DNA of 64,000 nt from JAMZMI01 sp039970095 (GCA_039970095.1 JBDVMP010000029.1:1-64000); one strand, 5' to 3'. Numbered from the stretch's first letter, positions 17,119 to 27,102 are shown. Translations and numbers: made by a program. Notes: generated by a model from the sequence alone, not told the origin.

Positions 17119-17604
17119 TTGAACAGCAAACAGAAATCCACAATACAGGCATTGACAGGAGGAAAGTTTCGACTTCACTTGCTTAAGAATCTACCGATGG
17201 GTCTTCTGGCGGGACTTAAAATCGAGAATGTCACAAAAGAGGCTTGTACTACTTCTGTTCCTTTCAAGTGGCTCAACAAGAACCCGTTTAAATCGATGTA
17301 TTTCGCCGTTCAGAGCATGGCAGCAGAACTTTCCACTGCAACTACATGTCTGGTCGCAACTTTGGGGCATCAGTCCTCCATTGCATTCATAATTGTAGAT
17401 TGTAAGGCTCAATTTTTAAAGAAGGCAACCGAAAAGGTATATTTTACTTGCTCAGATGCTGATCAGGCCTTTGACGCAGTGAAGAAGTGTCAGGAGAGCG
17501 ACGAGGCGGTTATCAAAACGTTTAAAACCACAGGAAAGCAGAAGGACGGAACGGTGGTTGCAGAATTTGAATTTACCTGGTCCTTTAAAAGACGTTCGTC
17601 ATAG
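17119..17604 (+). CDS. Hotdog-fold thioesterase-like protein (DUF4442)
   Basis: This is a protein of about 161 residues with a DUF4442/hotdog fold, marked by LLAGLKIENVTKEACTTSVPF, a central helix KSMYFAVQSMAAELSTATT and strands near IIVDCKAQFLKKA. Relatives include acyl-CoA thioesterase-like proteins; substrate is unknown. No ATG fits. I place the start at TTG 17119, ten bases after the stop of the preceding gene; another in-frame TTG at 17080 would overlap it. The gene completes the siaB operon by position, though it may be an unrelated passenger. Its end overlaps the convergent BrkB gene by six bases. Confidence 0.75.
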   Translation: MNSKQKSTIQALTGGKFRLHLLKNLPMGLLAGLKIENVTKEACTTSVPFKWLNKNPFKSMYFAVQSMAAELSTATTCLVATLGHQSSIAFIIVDCKAQFLKKATEKVYFTCSDADQAFDAVKKCQESDEAVIKTFKTTGKQKDGTVVAEFEFTWSFKRRSS

Positions 17605-18936
17605 ATCTTTTAATAACCTATTGCCCAAAGACGTCTTGCCGTAACTTTCGAGTTGATTGAGCGCATCATCCACTTCCGAGAAGGATTCATTTTCTTCCAG
17701 TTTATTGAGTGATTCTACTCCTATGAGATCCAGTTTTCTAAGTACGACGTGAAAATCAATCTTATTGACATCCATGGCCGGCTGGTAATATTCATCACCT
17801 TCAAAGACCTCATTTTTAACCCTGCTTATGAGTCCTGCATTTTCCAGATCGTGAAAAGTTTGATGGATAAATCGGTTAGGGATGTACATATTAGATGCTA
17901 CCTCGGTGAATGACATGGGTCTGTCATTCTTAGTAAAACCCTCAATTACCTTGTGCAAAATGAGAAAAAGAATGCGCTTCTTCAGCTTTCGACTGAGCTG
18001 CTTATCATCATCCGAATAAGTCCATGAAGATAGGCTCTGAATGGCATAGGCCAACTCCGCTCCTATCAATAAAATTGTCCAGCTCACCTGAAGCCAAATC
18101 AAGAACAGGGGAAGAGCCGCGAAACTACCATAAATAACACTGTAATTGGATAGATAAACCTGCCCTTTGATCCACGCCAACTGCGTAAGCTGGTAGGCAG
18201 TGCCGGCTACAATTCCGGCTATCAAAGCAGGGCGTATTTTAACGGATGCATTAGGAAAGACGATATACAGAAGGAAGAGTAAGAACCAAATAAGCGTATA
18301 AGGAATCAGCTTCAAAAGGAAGACAATGCTTGGTTCGAAGTAACCTAAAAAATTGGAGCTATCTGCCAGGTCTTGAATACTCTTTGTAACAAAGACGGTA
18401 GCAGAACTTGAAAGAATCAGAATCAAAGGGCCAAGGAAAATTACAGACATGTAATCTGTGACTTTTCGCTTCAATGTACGCCCCTGCTTGGTATTCCAAA
18501 CATCATTGAATGCGGCCTCAATGTTGTTGAGCAAGCGAGCTACTGCATAGATCAGGAAAACGGCACTAATTCCTGAAATGACACCTCCACTGGAATTGCT
18601 CAGCATCTTATCGGCAAATTGCATGGTGTAGTCCAGAACTTCCTGCTGCCCGCTGAAGTATCGCTCCAACTCCGATTTGAGGTATTGATCCAGATTGAAA
18701 ATAGTGGCTATACCAAAAGCCATAGCCGCAACTGGCACAACAGACAGGAGAGAAAAATATGTTAATGCTGAGGCCTTTTCAGCACATTTGTCCTTCTCAT
18801 ATTCTGAGAAGGTGATCATCAGTATTCTAATTTGACGATAGAAAAACGCCTCCCATTTAGGCAGGGTATTCAGTGGTGTGTTCCAAACAGTTTCCCGCAG
18901 AAAATGCCTAAGCTTAGGTATAAAGTTGACATCCAT
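17599..18936 (-). CDS. YihY/BrkB family inner-membrane protein
   Basis: This 445-residue protein has the YihY/BrkB core: an amphipathic start, the CAEKASALTYFSLLSVVPVAA segment of TM1 (about residues 51-80), and further helices near 110-135, 160-185, 205-230, 240-265 and 275-300. The conserved loop YAVARLLNNIEAAFNDVW is present. After residue 310 comes a cytoplasmic domain of about 130 residues with a winged-helix look (MSFTEVASNMYIPNRFIHQTFHDLENAGLI), typical of the longer members. Function is not established: older annotation as RNase BN is known to be wrong. It ends inside the convergent thioesterase gene. Confidence 0.88.
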   Translation of the reverse strand: MDVNFIPKLRHFLRETVWNTPLNTLPKWEAFFYRQIRILMITFSEYEKDKCAEKASALTYFSLLSVVPVAAMAFGIATIFNLDQYLKSELERYFSGQQEVLDYTMQFADKMLSNSSGGVISGISAVFLIYAVARLLNNIEAAFNDVWNTKQGRTLKRKVTDYMSVIFLGPLILILSSSATVFVTKSIQDLADSSNFLGYFEPSIVFLLKLIPYTLIWFLLFLLYIVFPNASVKIRPALIAGIVAGTAYQLTQLAWIKGQVYLSNYSVIYGSFAALPLFLIWLQVSWTILLIGAELAYAIQSLSSWTYSDDDKQLSRKLKKRILFLILHKVIEGFTKNDRPMSFTEVASNMYIPNRFIHQTFHDLENAGLISRVKNEVFEGDEYYQPAMDVNKIDFHVVLRKLDLIGVESLNKLEENESFSEVDDALNQLESYGKTSLGNRLLKDL

Positions 18937-18989
18937 TTTGTTATAAATAAGTGCTTAAGATAGACTTACTCGAACAAAAGTAAAAAGCA

Positions 18990-19011
18990 AAAGGAGCTAA
19001 AGAGCTCCTTT
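18990..19011 (-). terminator. Intrinsic terminator after the metallophosphoesterase gene
   Basis: A 9-base-pair stem (18990-18998 with 19003-19011), loop aaag, read on the minus strand is followed by a T-rich tract. It lies 117 bases after the metallophosphoesterase stop and before the BrkB gene. Confidence 0.65.
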
Positions 19012-19127
19012 CTGTAAATCATTCACCAAGGGATGAATTTGTCAATATGAAAAAATTGAAATATCTAAACTGTAAACAGCGTTCAATTTCAATACCCCAA
19101 CTATTCCAAAAAACATTTTTACGTTAA

Positions 19128-20363
19128 CTATACAGACTTCAGTTCGAGGATGGTAACCTCAGGCAAAATACCTACACGACCAGGGTATCCTATAAAGCCA
19201 TACCCCCTATTTACATATAAAAACTGATCGCCTTCCTGATACAAGTCTGCCCAACGCTCATAGATGTACTGTGAAGGACTCCAGCGGAAATTGCCAAACT
19301 CTACACCAAACTGCATACCATGGGTATGTCCGGCCAACATCAGGTCAACGTCTGAATATTTCTGCCGAACCTCGGCATCCCAGTGACTAGGGTCGTGAGA
19401 CAATAACAATTTGAAGGGTATTTCTTCTGTTCCGACAATGGTCCTTTCCATATCTCCATACTTTGAAAACCGTCCGGCCCCCCAGTTTTCTAGTCCCAGA
19501 ATGGCAATCTCATCGCTTCCTTCTTTGATGATGGTATTCTCATTGAGCATCAGGTTCCAGCCCATATATCTATGCATCTCGTGCAATTGCTTTATATCAG
19601 CCAACTTTGCCTCTTTTGATGCCCAGGAGTTATAATCGCCATAGTCATGATTGCCCATGGTAGAGTAAACTCCCATGGGAGCTTTTATTTTTTTGAAAAT
19701 ATCCAGATACGGCTTGGCCTCATCGCTTTGGTTATTGACCAAATCTCCTGTAAAGAAAGCAATATCAGGCTTTTGAGCGTTTAACAAATCCACTCCTCCA
19801 GCTACGGCGGTTTTATTAAAAAAACTACCCGTATGAATATCTGAAATCTGAGCGATTCGAATACCGTCAAATGATTTAGGTAAGTTCTTCAAAACAAGCG
19901 TTTTCTTCCTGACCCTATAATCATGTGCGCCTGATATAATCCCAAAACTCAGTGCGGCAATAGGCACAGATCCGGCAATCAATGCGGCTTTTCCCATAAA
20001 TTCGGACCTAGAGGTATCCAAAGGGTTTTCAGCCTTTGCAGGAAGTAGATTGAGTAATGCTGTAAATCCTCTTCTGAAATCATCGAGAAGTAAGAAAACC
20101 GCGGTAAATAACTTCCCAACTAAAAGCACAAAAAAACCTGTCAGAAGAAACAGTCGGAGGCTTTTGAAAATAACCGGATCTAGTGATCTGTAAAACACAA
20201 CACCCAAGCCAAAACCTATGGAAAGCAGAAAATAGATCGCGTAAGTAATTCGCCTATAGGTTGGATTCCACGTGCTCAACATGGTCCGGATAACCTGAAA
20301 CACATACCAGTCGAAAAGCAGGTAGAGTATCCAAATTAATATGACGATATAGATTCTTTGCAT
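19128..20363 (-). CDS. Membrane metallophosphoesterase
   Basis: This 411-residue protein has about four hydrophobic helices in the first 160 residues (including YIVILIWILYLLFDWYVF and LFLLTGFFVLLVGKLF). A calcineurin-type phosphoesterase domain follows. All metal motifs are visible: ISDIHTG, FFTGDLVNN, MGNHDYG, LLSHDPSHW and LAGHTHG. It resembles the YkuE/YaeI group, whose characterised members act on lipid substrates such as UDP-diacylglucosamine; the substrate here is unproven. I use the ATG at 20363. An upstream in-frame ATG at 20399 lies inside the terminator of the preceding efflux gene and is unlikely. Confidence 0.9.
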   Translation of the reverse strand: MQRIYIVILIWILYLLFDWYVFQVIRTMLSTWNPTYRRITYAIYFLLSIGFGLGVVFYRSLDPVIFKSLRLFLLTGFFVLLVGKLFTAVFLLLDDFRRGFTALLNLLPAKAENPLDTSRSEFMGKAALIAGSVPIAALSFGIISGAHDYRVRKKTLVLKNLPKSFDGIRIAQISDIHTGSFFNKTAVAGGVDLLNAQKPDIAFFTGDLVNNQSDEAKPYLDIFKKIKAPMGVYSTMGNHDYGDYNSWASKEAKLADIKQLHEMHRYMGWNLMLNENTIIKEGSDEIAILGLENWGAGRFSKYGDMERTIVGTEEIPFKLLLSHDPSHWDAEVRQKYSDVDLMLAGHTHGMQFGVEFGNFRWSPSQYIYERWADLYQEGDQFLYVNRGYGFIGYPGRVGILPEVTILELKSV

Positions 20364-20366
20364 ATA

Positions 20367-20399
20367 GCAAAATGCCCCCATCACAAGTGATGAAGGCAT
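20367..20399 (-). terminator. Intrinsic terminator of the RND efflux operon
   Basis: Arms 20372-20384 and 20387-20399 form a 13-base-pair stem with two G-U pairs when read on the minus strand, followed by TTTTG. It ends the tetR-tolC-adaptor-permease transcript and sits between the permease stop (20412) and the metallophosphoesterase start. Confidence 0.65.
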
Positions 20400-20411
20400 C
20401 TGATTTTGGTT

Positions 20412-23400
20412 TTAACTAATTCCGAGCCATCTGTTCACCTTGGCGAAGAACAGATACATAATCGGTACGATGACCAGTGTAAGGAAAGTCGCAAAGGACA
20501 ATCCGAAAATTATAGTCCAGGACATTGGTCCCCAGAAGGCTACATTATCTCCTCCCACGTAGAACTTCGCATCATAAGTGCTCATGAAATTTATGAAGTC
20601 GATGTTGATCCCTACTGCCAACGGTATAAGCCCAAGTATTGTTGTAATTGCGGTAAGCAATACCGGCCTCAACCTTGTGGCGCCAGCTGTTGCTATTGCG
20701 TCTACAATTTCATTGAATGGAAGCTTATCCACACCCAGCTCTTGTCTTCTGCGATCACGGCTCAGTTCGATAAAATCAATGAGTACGATGGCATTGTTTA
20801 CGACAATTCCCGCGAGGGAAATAATACCGATCATGGTCATGATAATTACAAAGTTCATCTGGAAAATAACCAGGCCTAGGAACACACCAATGGTACTCAA
20901 TACCACAGACATCATAATGATAAATGGTGTGGTCACTTTGTTGAACTGAGCTACAATGATGAGGAAGATCAAACTAACGGCAATCCCAAGCGCTTTGCTC
21001 AAGAATGCCATTTCTTCTGCTTGCTTCTCCTGTTCGCCACTGAATTTGAATTCATATCCCGGAGGCATTTTAAAGTCGGTAAGCAACTCCTTGATATCAT
21101 TGTTTATTTCTGTGGCATTGTAGCCGGTAATAACATTGGAACTCAAAGTAATTACTCTGTTTAGATCTTTTCGTTTTACCGAACCATAAGTAGAACTTAA
21201 CTCTGCATCCGCAACCGAAGAAATAGGCACACTTTTCATAGTGCCGCTCGTCTGATCTCTGAACACGACGCTCTTATTCATCAAAGCGTCCACATCATAT
21301 CGGTACTTATCCATCAAGCGAAGCTGCACCTCATAATCATCCTCTCCCTCTTTATATTTGGAAATTTCCTTACCGAAAAGTGCCGTTCTTACCTCTGTAG
21401 CAATAGAACTTGTCGAAAGCCCAAACCTCCTGGCTTTTTCCCTGTCGATGTTTACTACCAATTCCGGTTTTCCAGTTTCCAGATCAGATTTTAGTTTCTC
21501 AATTCCCTCTATACCTGACTCATTGATCTCACGTTTCATGTTCTCGGTAATTTCAATCAGCGTGGCATACTCCACGCCAGAGACCTCAATACTAACAGGC
21601 TTACCTGCCGGCGGTCCATCAGCATTTTGATCCACTGTGACTGTGACCCCAGGATATTCATCTATAGCCTCCCTAACTTCATTCAAGATATCTCGGGTAC
21701 TGATTCCCTCTCGTTCCTTGAACTGCTTGAAGTTGATCGTTATACGTGCTTTGTTGGGTGTATCCTGCTGACCGAAAGAAGATGGGTCATTCGGATCAGA
21801 GGCCCCTTGCCCTACGTTACCAATCACCGACTCAACAATATGTTCGTATGGCTTGACCAAAGCGATAACCTGACTTTCAATCTCTGTAGAAAACTCGTTG
21901 GTTCTCTCAATGTCAGTACCTACTGGAAACTCAATGAATACATTGATATACTTTGGGTCTGTCTTAGGGAAAAATTCAACATTTGGTGGGAAAATGGCCA
22001 TCAGAATAAAAGAGAAAATAAACATCACGATGGTTCCCCAGAAGAAAAATGCTGGTTTCCATCCCGACAAGGCAAAGTCTAAAGTCTTTTTATATAGTTT
22101 TTCCAACCACGGTAAAAAGGCGGCCTGAAACCGTCTGGATGCTGGTGTGAGCACATAAACATTGAGCAATGTGATCAAGCCGGCGATGGCAAGTAAGTTG
22201 CCTAAAACGACGGCTGATGCCACTATGAGAATCAGCCCCAATGCGATGGCGCTAAGGGAGAAAATCAGGATACGTTTCTTTCTTATTTCACCCGTTTCTA
22301 GCTTCATAAATGACGCAATCAAAACAGGATTGATTACGAGTGCCACGAAGAGCGACGAACTCAAAGTCACAATAAGTGTAATCGGCAAGAATTTCATAAA
22401 CTCTCCCATAATTCCCGGCCAAAAGGCGAGCGGCAAGAAAGCTGCAAGGGTGGTGGCTGTAGAAGCTATAATCGGCCAGGCCACTTCTCCAACACCTTGT
22501 TTTGTAGCTTCGAATGGAGTCATACCCTCCTCCATGAGTCTGTAGACATTTTCCACTACCACAATACCATTATCAACCAACATACCCAATGCCATGATAA
22601 GAGAGAACAGCACCATCATATTGATGGAAATACCGAATATACCCAAGACCATAAAGGCCATGAACATGGAAAGCGGAATTGCGATACCTACGAAAAGTGC
22701 ATTTCTACTACCTAAGAAGAAAAGTAAAACCAACACCACGAGGATCACACCTGAGATGATATTATTCTCAAGACTATCCACAGTTTCTCTGGTGTCATTT
22801 GATTGATCATTTGTCTTGGTGACGATCAGGTCAGCCGGAAAAACCTCACTTTGAGCCTTCTCTAGAATAACATTGATTTTATCAGTAGCAGAGAGCAGAT
22901 TTTCACCACTCCTTTTCACTACATCCACCATCACTACAGGGTTACCTTGCAGGCGCGCATAGTTTTGTTTTTCCTTGTATTCAAAATCAACCTCAGCGAT
23001 ATCTCTTAAATAAACGATGTTGCCCTTTTCACTTTTCACAACTACATCGAGTGCTTCTTCAGGTCGTGAAAACTCCCCTACTACGCGAATAGACCTTCTG
23101 ATATCACCCTGACGAACACTACCTCCTGAAAGCGTTATATTTTCGCTTCTAATAGCATTTTCTATATCAGAGAAATTCACCTCCCGTGCTTCCATTTGGT
23201 ATGGATCCACGTTGATCTTCAATTCTTTCTCATCTACACCACGAATCTCTACTTTCGAGATTTCCGGAACTTTTTCGATCTCCTCTTCCAGATACTCAGC
23301 ATAATCATTGAGCTCCTCCATGGTATAGTTACCAGAAAGATTGATGTTCATGATAGGAAACTCCGAAAAGTTCATTTCAAACACACTAGGGTCGGTTTGC

Positions 23401-23804
23401 AACTCAGGAAGATCAGGCTTTGCTCTGTCTATAGCATCCTTCACTTTGATGAGGGCGTCTTCTATCTCAGTGTCAGAAGTAAACTCCACGATGATCGTAG
23501 AATAATCCTGGACAGAAGTAGATTTGATATTATCAACCTCTGCAATACTGTTGATCTCCTTCTCTATGGGTCTGGTAACGAGGTTCTCCATATCTACTGG
23601 AGAGTTTCCAGGGTGTGGCGCTCCTACATACACAATAGGTTGTGAAATTTCCGGAAAGCTCTCCTTGGGCAAAGTGACATAAGAAAGCAGCCCGATAACT
23701 ACGACTAGCAGCGTTACTATATAGACCGTGGTTCGGTTATTAAGCGAGAAAGTGGTTAACCCAAATTGCTTCTTGGTATTTTTATTTTCAGGTATTTCAG
23801 CCAT
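20412..23804 (-). CDS. RND efflux transporter permease (AcrB/HAE1 family)
   Basis: This is a complete 1130-residue RND pump with twelve expected membrane helices, two large periplasmic loops and internal pseudo-twofold symmetry. The first helix is near residues 25-47 (TVYIVTLLVVVIGLLSYVTLP). The TM4 proton-relay motif is GMLVDNGIVVVENVY. The second half has AGIVVNNAIVLIDFIE. It is slightly longer than E. coli AcrB because of an extra hydrophobic region (ILIFSLSAIALGLILIVASAVVLGN, around residue 515) at the join of the two halves. It is last in the operon with its own adaptor, TolC and TetR regulator. Substrate unknown. Confidence 0.94.
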   Translation of the reverse strand: MAEIPENKNTKKQFGLTTFSLNNRTTVYIVTLLVVVIGLLSYVTLPKESFPEISQPIVYVGAPHPGNSPVDMENLVTRPIEKEINSIAEVDNIKSTSVQDYSTIIVEFTSDTEIEDALIKVKDAIDRAKPDLPELQTDPSVFEMNFSEFPIMNINLSGNYTMEELNDYAEYLEEEIEKVPEISKVEIRGVDEKELKINVDPYQMEAREVNFSDIENAIRSENITLSGGSVRQGDIRRSIRVVGEFSRPEEALDVVVKSEKGNIVYLRDIAEVDFEYKEKQNYARLQGNPVVMVDVVKRSGENLLSATDKINVILEKAQSEVFPADLIVTKTNDQSNDTRETVDSLENNIISGVILVVLVLLFFLGSRNALFVGIAIPLSMFMAFMVLGIFGISINMMVLFSLIMALGMLVDNGIVVVENVYRLMEEGMTPFEATKQGVGEVAWPIIASTATTLAAFLPLAFWPGIMGEFMKFLPITLIVTLSSSLFVALVINPVLIASFMKLETGEIRKKRILIFSLSAIALGLILIVASAVVLGNLLAIAGLITLLNVYVLTPASRRFQAAFLPWLEKLYKKTLDFALSGWKPAFFFWGTIVMFIFSFILMAIFPPNVEFFPKTDPKYINVFIEFPVGTDIERTNEFSTEIESQVIALVKPYEHIVESVIGNVGQGASDPNDPSSFGQQDTPNKARITINFKQFKEREGISTRDILNEVREAIDEYPGVTVTVDQNADGPPAGKPVSIEVSGVEYATLIEITENMKREINESGIEGIEKLKSDLETGKPELVVNIDREKARRFGLSTSSIATEVRTALFGKEISKYKEGEDDYEVQLRLMDKYRYDVDALMNKSVVFRDQTSGTMKSVPISSVADAELSSTYGSVKRKDLNRVITLSSNVITGYNATEINNDIKELLTDFKMPPGYEFKFSGEQEKQAEEMAFLSKALGIAVSLIFLIIVAQFNKVTTPFIIMMSVVLSTIGVFLGLVIFQMNFVIIMTMIGIISLAGIVVNNAIVLIDFIELSRDRRRQELGVDKLPFNEIVDAIATAGATRLRPVLLTAITTILGLIPLAVGINIDFINFMSTYDAKFYVGGDNVAFWGPMSWTIIFGLSFATFLTLVIVPIMYLFFAKVNRWLGIS

Positions 23805-23833
23805 TTTATAAGTGATTTATAGTCTGAATAAAA

Positions 23834-24976
23834 CTATTTGGTGATGTTAACCGCCACGTCCTGAGCCAGGTCTCTATAGCCCTCCAGAGCCACAACCTGA
23901 CCTTCATTCAGACCTTCGAGTATTTCGGTTCTTTGATCATAAGTGACGCCTGGCTTTATATACACCTTGGACGCAACTTTTTGATCTCCTTTAGATTTTA
24001 GAGCATAGACATAGTTTCCTTTACTATCCCGCTGAACAACTTTGGTAGGAACTACAAGCGCCTTTTCATTAGAATAGTCGACCAATTTGAGGACTGTTAC
24101 CTGATTTGGTTTGACCGGAAAATTTACCCGTGAGAGTTTCACTTCTATTTCAAAAGTTCTGTTTTCATTTTTAATAACCTGACCAAGCGATTCTATCGTA
24201 GAAACCACACTTTTATCCTGTGAAGGGAAATAAATTTCGACCTTTTGTCCCTCGCTGAAGCTTCCAAGAAATGACTCAGAAACATCGGCAGATATGTACA
24301 TTTCATCCTGATTGACGATCCTGACAAGAGGAACCCCTGGTTGCGCCATCTCTCCCACTCTTGCCGGTATATTGTCTATAACTCCACTAAAAGGTGCGTA
24401 CACATTTGATTGCTTAAGCTGCGAATTCAATGTGGTCAACTTACGTTCCAAAGACTCTTTGTTGTTCTTCGCCTGGAGATATTGAACTTCCGTACCAATA
24501 TTCTTTCCCCAGAGATTGGCCTGCCTTTCAAAAATGGTAGTTGCCAACTCAAGCTGCGTTTTGACCTCAGCAATGTTATTTTTCAATATTTCTGCGTCCA
24601 GTTGGAGCAACAACTGGCCATGCTTGACTTTCTGTCCTTCGGTGACATTGATAGATTTTATTTTACCCATCGTTTCAGCGGAAACAAAGACGTTTTTCTT
24701 GGAAGCAACTTCACCTCTAACTTCTATTTTATGTGAGAATGGTTCTGCAGTCAGGGTTTTGGCTGTCACCAAAACTTTATTCACCTTTTTCTCAGCGATA
24801 GCCCCGACTTCCATCAGTTCATTTTCCAGTTCGGCTATCTGAACCTCCAATTCCTTTTTTTGGTTTTTCAACGCCTGTAGCTCAGCGAGCTTGTCATTGC
24901 CCGCCTCTGCTCCGCCACATGCGTAAACCAGAGCGGCTAGTATTGTTAAGTATGTGATTTGATAGATCTTTCTCAT
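23834..24976 (-). CDS. RND efflux adaptor lipoprotein
   Basis: This 380-residue AcrA-type adaptor has a lipobox ending in Cys20 (ILAALVYACGG). A short coiled coil (LQALKNQKKELEVQIAELENE) follows. The first lipoyl half is KIEVRGEVASKKNVFVSAE, the hairpin has AEVKTQLELATTIFERQANL, and the second lipoyl half is YAPFSGVIDNIPARVGEMA. Beta-barrel and membrane-proximal domains complete it. The extra coiled coil right after the lipid anchor is unusual for the family and might help trimer assembly. It lies 29 bases before the permease gene and 50 after tolC, all on the minus strand. Confidence 0.93.
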   Translation of the reverse strand: MRKIYQITYLTILAALVYACGGAEAGNDKLAELQALKNQKKELEVQIAELENELMEVGAIAEKKVNKVLVTAKTLTAEPFSHKIEVRGEVASKKNVFVSAETMGKIKSINVTEGQKVKHGQLLLQLDAEILKNNIAEVKTQLELATTIFERQANLWGKNIGTEVQYLQAKNNKESLERKLTTLNSQLKQSNVYAPFSGVIDNIPARVGEMAQPGVPLVRIVNQDEMYISADVSESFLGSFSEGQKVEIYFPSQDKSVVSTIESLGQVIKNENRTFEIEVKLSRVNFPVKPNQVTVLKLVDYSNEKALVVPTKVVQRDSKGNYVYALKSKGDQKVASKVYIKPGVTYDQRTEILEGLNEGQVVALEGYRDLAQDVAVNITK

Positions 24977-25026
24977 GATCAGCTTATTTGTAGTGTATAG
25001 TGTAGTTCTTGTTTATAATTTTTATA

Positions 25027-26463
25027 TCAATTTTCACCTAGAGCCATACTCAGGTCTATTTTGGCGATGATCGCAGCAAAAAGTGAGTTGTAATAATTTG
25101 TCTGGGCTTCTTTCAAAGCACTGTCAGCCTCAATCACCTCTAGATTGGATCCAACCCCTTGTTCGTATTTGAGTTGAGTAATTCTGAAGATATTCTCAGC
25201 CAGCTCCGTATTTTCCTTTTGGACTTCAAACCTCTGCAGCGCATTTTCCAACGTCAGGGCAGCTTCTTGCACCTCCACATGGATCATTTGCTCGAACTGA
25301 TTGATATTGTTTTCGATCTTTTCCAACTCTATTTTCTGCTGCTGAATCTGGAATGTTCGTTGAGTTCCTGTGAAGATGTTCCAACTCAGTCGCACACCAA
25401 GTGTCGAGTAATTATACCACTGATCTGGACCTACTCCTTGTTGCTCTGAAAAAGAACTCTCAGTCTTAAAAAGACCTGAAAAAGAAGGTGATTGGGTATT
25501 ATAACCGAGTTTGGCGAACGCCCCAATAGTAGGCAGTGCTTCAGCATATTTATTTTTCAAATTGAGCTGCTGCAAATCCTTATTTGCCATTAAAACCTGA
25601 TAGTCTGGCCTATTGGCATAGGTCACGTCTGTGCTGATTTCGCCAAGCGGCGCACTCAGTACATCATCTATTGTACCTGCCAACTCCAAAGGCTCGCTCA
25701 GCGGATATCCCATCTGGAACTTAAGCAGCCTCATGGACAGAATATTAAGGTTTTTGATATTCTGTTCCTCAGATTTCATGTTGTTTAGTGAGACCTTCAA
25801 CCTATCCACATCAATTTGCTCTGCAAATCCGTTCTTGTTGAGTTCGATCGTATTTCTGTAAAGTGTATCGAGTCGGGCGATATTAGCTGTGAATAATCTC
25901 TCGCGATCCTGATTAATCAAAACATTGAAATAGGCCTTAGCCACATCCGATTTGATATCTCCTTCTGTCTTCACCTTTTGCCTGATAGCCAGATCTTTGT
26001 AGGCATTTGATGCCTGAAGTCCCACAATGTACGAGCCACTAAAGATTAGTTGGTCAATACTCAAGCTCGCATCTCCCGCACTTTTCAACTGAAAGAAGTT
26101 CTGAGCGGCAAAAACATCACCTGCCTGCATACCCAGGGCTTGGGCTTCAGCGTCGGATGGTCCAAAACCCGACGGCTCTTCTCCCGGAGGTGTAGGAAAA
26201 TATTGCGCATAATATCTACTGAGTTCCGGACTCCTCTGAGCACTCAAGTTGCCCGAAATCTGTGGTAATCCTATACCAACAGTTTCTTTGACTTTGGACT
26301 CAGCTGACCGCTCATCCAGACGCGCATTTTTAGCACTTGTGGCATTCTCAAGGGCATATGCTATGCAGTCCTCCAGACCAAATTGCTGAGCTTTAGGACT
26401 TTCCTGCGCCATCAATAGGATGGGCATAATAAAAGTTAGTGTTGTGATAAGCCTGACGTTCAT
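25027..26463 (-). CDS. TolC family outer-membrane efflux channel
   Basis: This 478-residue protein has a signal peptide (LITTLTFIMPILLMAQ) and the internal duplication of two long helical OEP repeats. The first repeat starts near LEDCIAYALENATSAKNARLDERSAE. The second is near TLENALQRFEVQKENTELAENIFR, and the family end motif is YEQGVGSNLEVIEADSALKEAQTNYYNSLF. It would form the outer-membrane exit duct for the RND pump encoded downstream. The gene starts five bases after the TetR stop, so regulator and channel share a transcript. Confidence 0.94.
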   Translation of the reverse strand: MNVRLITTLTFIMPILLMAQESPKAQQFGLEDCIAYALENATSAKNARLDERSAESKVKETVGIGLPQISGNLSAQRSPELSRYYAQYFPTPPGEEPSGFGPSDAEAQALGMQAGDVFAAQNFFQLKSAGDASLSIDQLIFSGSYIVGLQASNAYKDLAIRQKVKTEGDIKSDVAKAYFNVLINQDRERLFTANIARLDTLYRNTIELNKNGFAEQIDVDRLKVSLNNMKSEEQNIKNLNILSMRLLKFQMGYPLSEPLELAGTIDDVLSAPLGEISTDVTYANRPDYQVLMANKDLQQLNLKNKYAEALPTIGAFAKLGYNTQSPSFSGLFKTESSFSEQQGVGPDQWYNYSTLGVRLSWNIFTGTQRTFQIQQQKIELEKIENNINQFEQMIHVEVQEAALTLENALQRFEVQKENTELAENIFRITQLKYEQGVGSNLEVIEADSALKEAQTNYYNSLFAAIIAKIDLSMALGEN

Positions 26464-26468
26464 TTATT

Positions 26469-27080
26469 CTACTGTTTTGCTTCTTCTTGTTTTTGATATA
26501 GTTGATATTGTTTGAGACCTTTTTCAGTCAACAGCCCGTGCACGAAATGATCAAATACCTGGAGCTGAATATCGGTAAATGTGATGTCCTTGACATTGGC
26601 AAAGGCTCCATCAAAAACCATCTGAATAGTCTCTACTCTTAAAGTGGAAATCACATCACAGTGGATTTCTTTTCTATAAAAACCCTCTGCTTTACCTCTT
26701 TTTAGATTCTCATTGACAGTGCCCTTGATAAATTCGTATTTGAAGTTTTGAAATACTTCCCATCCGTTGGGGTGATACTTTTTCAAATCATAAATCAGAG
26801 ATGGATTCATGTTTTTGACAGTTTGTTTGATGCAAGCCGAAATCAAAAACAATTCGTTGATAGCGTTTTCAGCTGACTCATTTACTCCATCAAACTGATT
26901 CTTTTCTTTCTCAATACTGAATAGAGCAACCTCAGTCACCAACTCATCTTTATTGGTGAAATATTGATACAAAGTCTTCTTTGACATGGAAAGCTCCCTG
27001 GAGACATCATCCATAGATACTGACCTCACCCCATATTGGAAAAACAATTTTTCCGCCCCTTCTATAATTTTCTCTTTCAC
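26469..27080 (-). CDS. TetR/AcrR family repressor of the efflux operon
   Basis: This 203-residue regulator has an N-terminal TetR helix-turn-helix at residues 5-52 (VRSVSMDDVSRELSMSKKTLY, then QYFTNKDELV). A variable helical ligand-binding domain of about 150 residues follows. It is the first gene of the tetR-tolC-adaptor-RND operon, so it is the likely local repressor and probably controls itself. A nested inverted repeat in the upstream 139-base gap (27103-27173) is a candidate operator. The divergent hydrolase at 27220 may share this control. Confidence 0.9.
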   Translation of the reverse strand: MKEKIIEGAEKLFFQYGVRSVSMDDVSRELSMSKKTLYQYFTNKDELVTEVALFSIEKEKNQFDGVNESAENAINELFLISACIKQTVKNMNPSLIYDLKKYHPNGWEVFQNFKYEFIKGTVNENLKRGKAEGFYRKEIHCDVISTLRVETIQMVFDGAFANVKDITFTDIQLQVFDHFVHGLLTEKGLKQYQLYQKQEEAKQ

Positions 27081-27102
27081 TTTATATTAATCTTCAACCT
27101 AT

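Noticed and set aside
9753..17604. A GGDEF or EAL protein to complete a SiaABCD pathway
   Set aside because: No GGDEF/GGEEF or EAL motif is found in any gene of the cluster or elsewhere in the window.
20364..20399. Upstream ATG for the metallophosphoesterase
   Set aside because: It lies inside a terminator stem of the preceding operon; the ATG at 20363 begins right before the first membrane helix.
20406..22082. Several open frames of 90-157 codons on the plus strand
   Set aside because: All lie opposite the RND permease gene and show no signal peptide, domain or consistent start.
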